A DNA stretch of 64,000 bases. It comes from Deltaproteobacteria bacterium (GTDB lineage: Bacteria > Desulfobacterota > Binatia > HRBIN30 > CADEER01). Location: NCBI GenBank assembly GCA_029262455.1, contig JAJCZJ010000123.1, positions 1 to 64,000 of the forward strand, given 5' to 3'. Positions 26,513 through 34,461 of the stretch are shown here, piece by piece (positions within the stretch are counted from its first letter, which is position 1; each line of letters starts with the position of its first letter). The position numbers were made by a program, and so were the translations under genes. The notes beneath the pieces were generated by a model that was not told the origin of the DNA, did not search any database, and worked only from the letters and a program-made list of their open reading frames with translations.

Positions 26513-26923
26513 TCAGGAGGCTCTGGAAGGCCGCAGGATTTTCAACTTGGGGAAATATCGGCGCAGGTAGCCCCGGTCTACAGCGGCGATCGCGTCGGTT
26601 TGTTCGTTGGCGTGTGCGCCGATCAGGAAGTCGGGGATCAGATGCTCGCGGGGTCCCCCCTGCTTGCGATACTTCCGGAAGATCCTGCCGGCTGCGAGGG
26701 CCGAGCTCATTTCGATTGGCGAGAAATGGATGCCGAGACCGCGCAGGATCGCTTCGAACTTGCGGCGGTCGAGTAGGAGCGCGAAGAACTCGGCAGCGAC
26801 GATGTCGCAGATCACTAAGTCCCCGTCGGCGGATGCTTTGGCCAAAGCTTCAACCCAGGCCTCGGCGGTCTTTTCGCCCTTGGTGATTGCGATGAGGACC
26901 GACGTGTCGAGTGCTGTCGTCAC
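26513..26923 (-). CDS. vapC: PIN-domain toxin VapC
   Basis: The 136-residue product starts at a GTG that overlaps the antitoxin stop by four bases. It has the PIN acidic set Asp6 (ALDTSVLI), Glu45 (VAAEFFALL), Asp98 (IPDFLIGAHA) and Asp116 (AVDRGY). VapC toxins are magnesium-dependent endoribonucleases that usually cut tRNA or rRNA and are neutralised by a cognate VapB. The family, length and gene order (antitoxin first) all fit. The cleavage target is unknown. Confidence 0.9.
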   Translation of the reverse strand: MTTALDTSVLIAITKGEKTAEAWVEALAKASADGDLVICDIVAAEFFALLLDRRKFEAILRGLGIHFSPIEMSSALAAGRIFRKYRKQGGPREHLIPDFLIGAHANEQTDAIAAVDRGYLRRYFPKLKILRPSRAS

Positions 26924-27171
26924 CGGGGCCGACGCGGCAGCTCGATCGGGCCACGGAGCTCTTCGAGCAACTCGGCGGTATCCTTCGTGCCGAATTCGTC
27001 GCGGGCCATGCCGATAACCTTCTGCATCGAGGCGCGGTCTTTCCGCTTTGTCGCTTTGAGGTAGCCCGCGCTCTGGTCGAAGATGAGCACGGTGCCCTGT
27101 TCAAGTTTCAGCCTCTTTCGCACTTCGATCGGGATGGTGATTTGCCCTTTGCTGGTCACAGTTGCCTTCAT
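26920..27171 (-). CDS. vapB: AbrB-type antitoxin VapB
   Basis: The 83-residue product starts at the ATG at 27171. It opens with a SpoVT/AbrB swapped-hairpin DNA-binding domain (MKATVTSKGQITIPIEVRKR ... LEQGTVLIF) and ends with a flexible charged tail (LLEELRGPIELPRRPR) that would wrap the toxin. The frame is open further upstream, but this ATG is where the AbrB motif begins and where the upstream promoter places the transcript start. No Shine-Dalgarno precedes it. It should repress its own promoter, alone or together with VapC. Confidence 0.9.
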   Translation of the reverse strand: MKATVTSKGQITIPIEVRKRLKLEQGTVLIFDQSAGYLKATKRKDRASMQKVIGMARDEFGTKDTAELLEELRGPIELPRRPR

Positions 27172-27207
27172 GAGGTCAAGTGTAAGGATCAAAGTAAGGA
27201 ATCTCAA
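27172..27207 (-). promoter_or_regulatory. Promoter of vapBC, probably giving a leaderless mRNA
   Basis: On the minus strand TTGAGA (27207-27202) and TACACT (27184-27179) are separated by exactly 17 bases, a good sigma-70-type pair. Only 7 bases lie between the -10 box and the A of the vapB ATG, so transcription should start at or next to the start codon. This explains the missing Shine-Dalgarno. Confidence 0.6.
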
Positions 27208-27778
27208 CCGGTGGTCTCGAGGGGGCCCCGGGCTTTCGTGCGGCGAGCCGACGATGCGCGAAACTCTCCGACGGCGACTTTGATTCGGATTGATTTCGGT
27301 CGCTGCTCGAGGCCCCAGGTCGCCTTTTTTCAAGGTCGCTTCCGGCATAGATTTTGTCCTGTAGGTCATTGCGACGATTCGTAGGGTGAAGGTATGTTAG
27401 CGGCAAGTTTTTGATGTGCTCAGGGGGCGAATTCTCGATTCGTCAGATGATTCGAGGGTCAAGGCGGGGCGAGCCTGGGTAACGAAATTTCGCGGGGCGA
27501 CAGGTAGGCGAGCTACACAATTGGGGAACGGTACAAGCAACTCAGTTTGGGGATTTGATCGAATTGACTGGTACCAACGAAGGTTGCTCTCCAATGCCGC
27601 TGCGTTCTCTCTGGTGTTGCACCCGTTGGGTTAGCGGTAGAAGTCTTGTCTCCGGCGAATCCGGCTTCGGCTTATCGGTGGAACCTGGGGCACACCTTCT
27701 GTTGTCTTGTTCCCGGAGTGGACCGGCCTTCGGCGTGTTAGCGCGGCGCTCGGGAGAGTTTGGGCTCATTCGGTCTGC
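27208..27778. other. Long gene-free stretch upstream of SEDS-like operon
   Basis: Nothing in these bases looks coding on either strand, and I recognise no RNA family. A hairpin-like segment CTCGATTCGTCAGATGATTCGAG occurs around 27433-27455. The stretch must contain the promoter and leader of the operon starting at 27779; its length leaves room for a structured leader, but none can be named. Confidence 0.3.
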
Positions 27779-30631
27779 ATGACTTCTCTGGCTATCTTGT
27801 TCCTGGGCGGCACCTTCTTTCTCTACTGCTGTCTAGCTGCGTCGGGAGCTGAGTTGCGTTCTCGGGCGTGGCTCGTCTTGCCGGCCGTTCTTCTGTTGTC
27901 CGCGGCTCTCGAGGTCTCTCTCGACGGATTCGAACGTTGGCACCTTCGTCTGCAGGGATTCGAGTTGGCGGTTGGCCCGGACCCCGGTGGTTCGGCCTGG
28001 GTCGATGTTCTCGACATCAGTGGCTTCCCACCGTCAAGTTGGCCTGACGCTAACGTCTCCCAAGGCCCCAGACGCCGGTTGCGCAGCGCGAGACTTCCCG
28101 TCGATCAAGCCGATCGGCCGATCATATTGCAGTTGAAGGACCAGGGTTCCGTTGTAGCGGCACCCTGGGAAGGACGGCTGCGATGTCCAATCGGGACCGA
28201 GTCGATGGCGGCCTTGACCGGTGGCGGTCGGTGGACCGACGACCTTAGTGGTACCTGCCACTTTCGTTTGCTCGAACAGGGAGATCGCATCACTCTCTTC
28301 GGCGACAAGACTTTCGACTTCGTTTCCGACGAGCGCGGTTGGGGGCTCCGTCTTGGCGCTTGTGACCTGCGGCCGGACGAGGCCCTCAGCCTCGAAGCTC
28401 GAGTACGAAACCGGCTGCGTGGCGGCGCTCGCAGCTACGCACTGCTGGACTTCTACCACCACGACGCGAGCTGCAAGCCGTCGCGTCTCGACCGCGGCAG
28501 CTTCGACTCCGAGCGTTGGGTCTCGATCGATAACGCGGCGGAGTCCGGTGGCCGGGGTCGCTACAAAGTTCCGATGCGCAGCTTTCTGGTGAGAGTCGAC
28601 GGGGAGATTTGGCTGTCCCTTCTGGATGCTCCGGATACGGTGACCTTCGAACCGAAGCGGGCCAGACCAAATGCGGATCCGACGCATCATTTGACCCCCG
28701 AGGTGGGAGAGAAGACCGCGCTGCGGCTTCTGCGGCGCCGCTTTTCGATGCGCAAGGATCGCCTTGTCGAGCGTGCATCATGCGAGAGCGACGAAAGTTG
28801 CTGGTGCGCGTACGATCACCAGGGATTCTGTCAGCGACTGTCCGTAGCCGTCGTGGGGGAGACGTTTCATCTCCAACGCAACGAATCGAGGCTCCGCGTT
28901 GAAATCTCGCGCGACCAACAAAAACTCTACACGGTTGGGGTTCGCATTGCTCGGCGCGGTCAGCGCCCGATGGATCCGGAAACAGATACTCGCCTCGGAT
29001 ACACCGCCAACCTGTCGCCGGTTCCAGGCATGCGAAACCTTAGCTACCCCATCGCTCTCGAGGGAGGTGATTTCGTCCGTGCGGTTTTCGACCTCGCCCC
29101 GATGTGTGATGGAGACCAGGCCGGTTGTATCGACGTCAGCACTCTCGCCGGCCGCACGCGTTGGTTGAACGGCGATGTTGTCACCCTGGGGCGCCTGGGG
29201 CTCGATCCCACCGAACCGCTGGGGGGAGACTTTCACTTCGTTCAGGTGACGATCATGGACAGCCTGAGTGGAATCGTCGCATGCTCGTGCATCGCGCTGC
29301 TGATCTACGCTCTTCTGCTGTGGCCTCTCTTGAAGAGCAATGTTTCCCGGGCGGGATTTCTGTTCCTGACTTCGGGGCTCTCCCTACGGCTTCTGATCGC
29401 GTACAAGGTTTTTGTCCTCTATCCGTACGAGATGGAGGGGCTTAGCTCAGCATGGCGAGCGCTGGTGTGGGTGCCGGCGATCTACGCGTTGACGTGTTGG
29501 GTTTGGCAGACCGGTTGGTTGCAGCGGCTCGCCGAACGTCGGTCGCAGGTCGGGTGGGTCGCGAAGGCTGAGTCTTGGTTGCCGGTAGCAGCCATCCTCC
29601 TCCTCTTTCTCGGCCGTCTTGGGTTGGCTGCGATCGGCCTGGAAAAACTCGGTCCGTTGCGACTGGACCTCGTCTTCGTCCCCGCCGCTTTGCTCGCAGG
29701 TGCGTGGTTGTGGAACTCTTGGCGAAGCTCGAATTGGTTCTGGTGGTACATCGTTCGAGGAGCAGCTGGTGCGTTGCCGATAGCCGCTTCTATCGTTCCA
29801 GGCGGCGACAAGGGGACCGTTCTCACGATCGGGCCGGCATTGTTGATCGGTTGGTTCTTTCTTGTCGAGGAGGGACGATGGCGCTCTGGTACGAAGTTCC
29901 TCGCTGCGCTGGTTGGCGTTTGCTTGATCTCCTTCTGGTGGCTCAAGCCCGGGATGATGGTCCTTCCACCTACTGCCATTGAGACGGTGGACTGGACTGA
30001 AAGCGACGGAAATCGGTGCCCGACAGGCGAAGCGAATAGTCAGCCGGGTATGCCGATCGACGTCGCCAGTTATCGCGAGGCGTTTGAGGCTGACAACCTG
30101 GCGATTCGCGCAGCCGTCTTTTTTCAACCGGATGCACCGCGAAGGATTGGCACGCTCGAAGCTGATCAGATCGCTGAGTTCCTAGCTGTGTTGCGGCGCT
30201 ACTCCCAAGGCAAGGACGGCAACTGGTTCGGCGATGGATACCTGCAAAACGAACTGCGGCGTTTTTCATCCAATATCGTCAGAACCCAACTCTACGACGC
30301 GGTCGTTGCCACCGTGGTCTTGCCAGATTTTGGTACGGTCGGGCTGGTTGGAGTGCTCCTACTCTATTGCGGGTGGATTCCGATCGCGCTGGCAGTGCGG
30401 TCTTACCCGCCGACCGGCGGTCTGGCCTTTGTGCCGCTTGCAGGTCGTCTGGGCGCATTGGCGATCTCGTCGACGGCTCTCTACATGGTTGCGGGAAACC
30501 TCCAGATCTTGCCTTTGACCGGAAAGAACGTGCCGTTTCTTTCGGTCCTTTCCGGATCGGACCTCGTATTGGCGACGGTACTGACTTGCATGGCCGCGAC
30601 GTCTGACGTCGGTGTGGACGACGCGCGATGA
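27779..30631 (+). CDS. Divergent SEDS-family (FtsW/RodA-like) membrane protein with large extra domain
   Basis: The frame opens at a TTG at 27707; I prefer the ATG at 27779, directly before the first membrane helix (950 residues), though neither has a good Shine-Dalgarno. Two helices (about 3-20 and 31-46) precede a soluble region of about 440 residues with several Cys. About ten or eleven more helices follow from residue 497. In this part PGGDKGTVLTIG (674-685) matches the PDxGT motif of SEDS proteins, and LPLTGKNVPFLSVLSGSDLV (911-930) matches their LPLTGxxLPFxSxGGS signature. A 100-residue loop (about 735-840) sits where SEDS enzymes carry their catalytic fourth extracellular loop. SEDS proteins polymerise lipid II glycan with a partner class B PBP. 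The next gene encodes just such a partner, overlapping by ATGA. The extra domain is unrecognised, and its side of the membrane is undetermined. Confidence 0.75.
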   Translation: MTSLAILFLGGTFFLYCCLAASGAELRSRAWLVLPAVLLLSAALEVSLDGFERWHLRLQGFELAVGPDPGGSAWVDVLDISGFPPSSWPDANVSQGPRRRLRSARLPVDQADRPIILQLKDQGSVVAAPWEGRLRCPIGTESMAALTGGGRWTDDLSGTCHFRLLEQGDRITLFGDKTFDFVSDERGWGLRLGACDLRPDEALSLEARVRNRLRGGARSYALLDFYHHDASCKPSRLDRGSFDSERWVSIDNAAESGGRGRYKVPMRSFLVRVDGEIWLSLLDAPDTVTFEPKRARPNADPTHHLTPEVGEKTALRLLRRRFSMRKDRLVERASCESDESCWCAYDHQGFCQRLSVAVVGETFHLQRNESRLRVEISRDQQKLYTVGVRIARRGQRPMDPETDTRLGYTANLSPVPGMRNLSYPIALEGGDFVRAVFDLAPMCDGDQAGCIDVSTLAGRTRWLNGDVVTLGRLGLDPTEPLGGDFHFVQVTIMDSLSGIVACSCIALLIYALLLWPLLKSNVSRAGFLFLTSGLSLRLLIAYKVFVLYPYEMEGLSSAWRALVWVPAIYALTCWVWQTGWLQRLAERRSQVGWVAKAESWLPVAAILLLFLGRLGLAAIGLEKLGPLRLDLVFVPAALLAGAWLWNSWRSSNWFWWYIVRGAAGALPIAASIVPGGDKGTVLTIGPALLIGWFFLVEEGRWRSGTKFLAALVGVCLISFWWLKPGMMVLPPTAIETVDWTESDGNRCPTGEANSQPGMPIDVASYREAFEADNLAIRAAVFFQPDAPRRIGTLEADQIAEFLAVLRRYSQGKDGNWFGDGYLQNELRRFSSNIVRTQLYDAVVATVVLPDFGTVGLVGVLLLYCGWIPIALAVRSYPPTGGLAFVPLAGRLGALAISSTALYMVAGNLQILPLTGKNVPFLSVLSGSDLVLATVLTCMAATSDVGVDDAR

Positions 30632-33282
30632 GTCGCTGGGCTGCTGCAGTGATTCTCGTCATCGTTCTAATTGCTGGATGGTGGCACCGGACGGTCGTAG
30701 CCGAGCGACGCGAGAGCTTTCTCGAGGCGTCTGCCTATGAGCAGATCGTAAATCGGGGGGTCGTTCAGCACCTGTGTGCGGCCTTGGAGAGCGACCTCGG
30801 TGAAGCCGATCCGTGCGCCAAGTATTCTCCTTTTGGCGACCCGAATCTGGAGGCCGAGCGCCTGGTTTTGCTCCATGCCGGGAATATGCCTGGGCGCGCC
30901 GTCGTCGACCTCTTCGAAGAGCGTAGCCTGCTGCGCTTTGACAGGGCCGATCCGCGCCGCTTCGTCTTGGAGCGGCGCACGGATGGCACTTGGGGGCCGA
31001 CGCGGTTGAGGTCAGGGTACCATCGACAGCGCCTGCCGTTCTCTGAGGCGAACCAGTGGCACGGAATGGTTTCTTACAGCACGCACAGCGCCCTGCCGCG
31101 TCTGACGGATCCCGATGGGAATGCCCACGTCACCTTCCGACCGAAGGCTGGCAACGAGAAGTGTCATGCGGTCGGGGCCGGAGGCGGGCCCGGTCAGCCG
31201 ATCTCGTGTGCCCTGTGGAACCTGAGGGGAGGTTCGGACCGTGTCGCGGAGATTTGGGCAGTGCCGAGTGGCGATCGTGACGATCCACGGCTGGGGTTGG
31301 TGCTCGAACGCCCACCGAATTCACTCAGAGGGCTCGTGCGGCTCAACGGCGAGAGTCTGACCGGAGAAACTTTGCGGCGGCTAGAGCCGGGCGACTGGAT
31401 TGAAATCCAGGATGCTACGGCTAGCCGATCGGTGCTGCGCTACTTGGTGGAGCAGCACGAAGGCGGTGTCCTTTCCAGCATGCGTGTAGCGGCGGACGGG
31501 ATGTTCCGTGAAACGACGAAACATCCGGCGACGGCCGGACTTTTGGATGCCTTCGTTAGTGCGATGAACTTCGCGACGTACGAAGCGTTCGACATCGCGG
31601 GGCGCAATCGCCTCGACCAGGGGGACGCGGACAAACTGCAGGCTTTGGATGTGCGACTGACTTTGGACAAATACCTTCACAATGTCGCCCATGAATCGCT
31701 GGTGGGGTGGTTGGATTCGCGACGGGGTCGCGACCGCGTTTGGAGGTTCGGTGGCAAGCTCGGCGACCCTCCACGGGCGGGCCTCTTGATTGCCAATATC
31801 GAAAACGGCGAGATCCTCGCCGCCGCGTCTCATCCGTCAGCGGCCGATCTCGAGCGCGAGCGGGAGCGCCTAGCGCTGCTGATCGAGAGTAACCACCGGG
31901 ATTCCATGTTGCTCGCGTATCAAACGGGACGGCTGTACGAGCGCGAACCGGTTCTGACGAGTAATCACAACTTCACGCGACACCAGATCGGCTCGGTGAC
32001 GAAGCCTCTGTTGGCGATCAGCCTCGCCGCGGATCCGACGAGGGGGAGAGCGGTCCTCGAGCACACGACGCTTTGTCAAGGCGGAGCGGGTCACTACGTC
32101 GGTAGTGGGGCCGGTCGTGTCTGTAGGCAACCGGCCGATGTCCTGGGATTACCCATCGGCTGTTACAGGGACGCCGCGCAGGCGAGGCACGGCCAGATTG
32201 GTCTGGAGAGGTTTTTGGAGAGATCGTGCAACGCTTTCCAGTTCGACCTCGGCGCTATGGCCCTAAGCGAGGCGTTTGAGCTTGCCAGCGGTACGGGTGG
32301 GGGCCGCGCTAGCGCGCGCGATGCTTGTAGCGCAAACCAACTGGGAAGAGAGCTGGGGCGACCACATCCGGAGTCTGCGCTGGCGCGCTTTACGCGCTAC
32401 TTCGGCGCCACGTGGGCTCTCGAAAATTGGGAGGCCGAGTTCCGCTACAAGACTAGCTTGTTGGGTCCCCTTGCTCAGGATCTGGACTCGGTTTTCGAGG
32501 ACTTGGAGTGTCCCATCGAAACCGCAGAACAGACAGGCAGGCGGGTGCTCGCGCCCGCCGTACAGAGCCGCATCAGCCGCTTGACGACGCCCGGAACGCA
32601 TTTCAGCGGACAGGAGATGAACAGTTGCGTTCTCAACTACGGAAGCTGGCTCAAGGGCGGCGGGTCGAATCGTTGGGCGAATGTATTGGTCGCCCAGGCC
32701 CTGGCGCGAATAGCGACGGGCACGAAAACGGAATTTCATCTCGTGAAATTTCGAGATGAGGATCAAGACGCCTTGGAAGTTTTCCAACCAAGGGAATATC
32801 AAGCCTTCTCCGCTGCCCGTGGTGCGATCTTGCGCGGCATGGGACGAGTTCCGTATCGCGGGACCGGGCGACGCCTGAGGACCACTCTCAGGAGCTGGAT
32901 TGATGACACTCGCGGGCAAACGGGCCAGACCTACGGGGTGTATGCCAAGAGCGGAACCTCGAGCCGCGAGCGTTCTGTTCTGAGCACTTGGGATCTCCGG
33001 CGACAGAAGCCGGGTTGGTCCAAGGTTGTGGTTGAGGAAGGGAACTTGGCTTTGCTTTTCCTGCCATGCCAGCGCAGCGCCAATGGGACGTCGCACCATC
33101 CTGACAGCTTCGCATGCATGCAGCTTCCGTCGGCTGGGGTGCGACAACCGGGATTGGTGGTTTACTTGTGGGTCGAAGATCTGGGTGGCTCGGCGACCCT
33201 GATGGACTTCTATCGAAGTTCCCACGGCCAACAGCTGCTGGATGAAATCACTGTCTGGACGGCGCGCCAGGCTGCGAGCTGA
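30628..33282 (+). CDS. Divergent class-B-like penicillin-binding transpeptidase
   Basis: The 884-residue product overlaps the SEDS-like gene by 4 bases. One N-terminal membrane helix (about 5-20) is followed by an extracytoplasmic region of about 430 residues of unknown fold and then a transpeptidase domain. All three catalytic motifs are present: Ser456-Val-Thr-Lys459 (IGSVTKPLL), Ser533-Cys-Asn535 and Lys774-Ser-Gly-Thr777 (VYAKSGTSS). A block, GGGSNRWANVLVAQALARIATG in PBP style (677-698), matches the segment before KTG in FtsI/PBP2. A GLLIANIENGEILAAASHPS strand (385-404) resembles the VVLDPxTGEILAMAS lead of class B PBPs. It should cross-link peptidoglycan made by the SEDS-like protein. 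It is longer than usual (about 600) and its N-terminal region differs from PBP dimerisation domains, so a specialised role is likely. Confidence 0.82.
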   Translation: MSRWAAAVILVIVLIAGWWHRTVVAERRESFLEASAYEQIVNRGVVQHLCAALESDLGEADPCAKYSPFGDPNLEAERLVLLHAGNMPGRAVVDLFEERSLLRFDRADPRRFVLERRTDGTWGPTRLRSGYHRQRLPFSEANQWHGMVSYSTHSALPRLTDPDGNAHVTFRPKAGNEKCHAVGAGGGPGQPISCALWNLRGGSDRVAEIWAVPSGDRDDPRLGLVLERPPNSLRGLVRLNGESLTGETLRRLEPGDWIEIQDATASRSVLRYLVEQHEGGVLSSMRVAADGMFRETTKHPATAGLLDAFVSAMNFATYEAFDIAGRNRLDQGDADKLQALDVRLTLDKYLHNVAHESLVGWLDSRRGRDRVWRFGGKLGDPPRAGLLIANIENGEILAAASHPSAADLERERERLALLIESNHRDSMLLAYQTGRLYEREPVLTSNHNFTRHQIGSVTKPLLAISLAADPTRGRAVLEHTTLCQGGAGHYVGSGAGRVCRQPADVLGLPIGCYRDAAQARHGQIGLERFLERSCNAFQFDLGAMALSEAFELASGTGGGRASARDACSANQLGRELGRPHPESALARFTRYFGATWALENWEAEFRYKTSLLGPLAQDLDSVFEDLECPIETAEQTGRRVLAPAVQSRISRLTTPGTHFSGQEMNSCVLNYGSWLKGGGSNRWANVLVAQALARIATGTKTEFHLVKFRDEDQDALEVFQPREYQAFSAARGAILRGMGRVPYRGTGRRLRTTLRSWIDDTRGQTGQTYGVYAKSGTSSRERSVLSTWDLRRQKPGWSKVVVEEGNLALLFLPCQRSANGTSHHPDSFACMQLPSAGVRQPGLVVYLWVEDLGGSATLMDFYRSSHGQQLLDEITVWTARQAAS

Positions 33283-33283
33283 G

Positions 33284-33718
33284 ATGGATCGAGAACGAAA
33301 TGAAGTCGCCTTGCTCTTGGGGCGCTGGTTCTTGGCCTTTGTGGTGTTGGCTGTCCTCACTGGCGTCGAGAACGGCCTCGTGCATCGCACGGGTTTCTTT
33401 CCCGCCGAGGAGATTGTGCCGGCGACGGCCGCCAAAGTGCTCCGATCACTCAATGAGCGGAGTTGGATCAGAGTGCGTGTTCCGTCAACCTTCCGCGATG
33501 GGGTTCCGGAATTTCTTCGCCAGCACCGCTTGTGGCAGGTCGTAGAAGGCGTCGATGCGAATTGGGTGTACCCCGACGGGACGTGCGAAGAAGAAGCTTC
33601 GCGACCAGTTGGCGACGCCAATCTGCGACCTGGCGACGAGTTTTGGTTTGCCTCCGGTTACCCCGCGCCGGATCGCGCTTCGAAACCCATTTTGCCGCCA
33701 ACATGTGATCAGGGTTAG
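33284..33718 (+). CDS. Small single-pass membrane protein, third gene of SEDS/PBP operon
   Basis: The ATG at 33284 lies two bases after the PBP stop (144 residues); the frame is open upstream but out of context. One membrane helix (about 11-28, GRWFLAFVVLAVLTGVE) precedes an extracytoplasmic domain of about 110 residues with RVRVPSTFRDGVPEFLRQHRL and LRPGDEFWFASGYP. The phrase RPGDEFWF resembles LEPGDWIEI in the PBP and QGDRITLFGD in the SEDS-like protein, hinting at a shared small beta domain. Its stop codon overlaps the stop of the convergent operon. Function unknown; a regulatory or stabilising subunit of the SEDS/PBP pair is plausible. Confidence 0.65.
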   Translation: MDRERNEVALLLGRWFLAFVVLAVLTGVENGLVHRTGFFPAEEIVPATAAKVLRSLNERSWIRVRVPSTFRDGVPEFLRQHRLWQVVEGVDANWVYPDGTCEEEASRPVGDANLRPGDEFWFASGYPAPDRASKPILPPTCDQG

Positions 33719-34461
33719 TCGAGGTGACTCGCGGTGGGAGTACCCTCAGGCAGAGTCTCGGTGATGGTCGGGGCCGACTCCGTGTCGTCTTTCGAGGTCT
33801 CTTGCAGGGGAGAATCGTGCAATGGCAGGCGGGGGGCCGGAGCGATTCGCTGTACAGGATCGCTTTGAGCCGAGCGTACGTTCATCCATAGCGCGGTTCC
33901 TTGCATGGCGAGCGAGACTACGCAGAAAGTGCCGAGCAGCCCGTAAGTCAATTTCGACGGTTGCCAGCCTGAAGTGGAAGTGGATGCACCGGTTTCTGAA
34001 GGAAGCGCGAGCGGGCCGTCGGACAGAAGATACAGCAAGTTGCGCAGGCGCTCGGGAGGGAAAGCGGTCTTCAAAGTGGTGAACCAGGCAGGGGCCTTCA
34101 ATGGGCGCTTCTGCGTGAGAAATACAACCCGGACATTGCCGCTATCTGGCAGAGTCTCCTCGTATGCGTGGTTGGACGCACTCAGTGCCCATCCGTCGGG
34201 ATCCTTCCGGAAGACTGCGTATGGCTCGTTCGACGCGTCCAGGGAATCGAGGAGTTTATGAAATCTACTGCCGCTTTCGAAGGCTTCAGCCAGCTCGGAG
34301 CGCAGCGGGGCACTCAGTTGTTCCGCGTTGACGATTACCAGGACATCGTCTGCGAAAAGCAGTCGCCGAACCGGAACCCAATCTCTATAGCGACCATCTA
34401 GAGACTCGGCGAAGGCGAAAATACGAGGCGTTGGGTACGAGGCCCGGTCTTCATCGTTCAT
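33715..34461 (-). CDS. Single-pass membrane protein, last gene of GTPase operon
   Basis: The 248-residue product overlaps the large helical-protein gene by ATGA. A cytoplasmic-looking alpha/beta segment (about 1-140; IFAFAESLDGRYRDWVPVRRLLFADDVLVIV, VRVVFLTQKRPLKAP) is followed by a linker, one membrane helix (about 171-189, LTYGLLGTFCVVSLAMQG) and a roughly 55-residue Ser/Pro/Glu-rich tail. No family is recognised. It could anchor the GTPase-like complex to the membrane. Confidence 0.7.
   Translation of the reverse strand: MNDEDRASYPTPRIFAFAESLDGRYRDWVPVRRLLFADDVLVIVNAEQLSAPLRSELAEAFESGSRFHKLLDSLDASNEPYAVFRKDPDGWALSASNHAYEETLPDSGNVRVVFLTQKRPLKAPAWFTTLKTAFPPERLRNLLYLLSDGPLALPSETGASTSTSGWQPSKLTYGLLGTFCVVSLAMQGTALWMNVRSAQSDPVQRIAPAPRLPLHDSPLQETSKDDTESAPTITETLPEGTPTASHLD

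Noticed and set aside
27208-27778. Riboswitch or structured RNA leader upstream of the SEDS-like operon
   Set aside because: The length is suggestive, but no known riboswitch consensus could be matched by eye.
32263-33621. 452-codon antisense frame across the transpeptidase gene
   Set aside because: The sense frame has SxxK, SxN and KSGT at proper spacing; the antisense product has no features.
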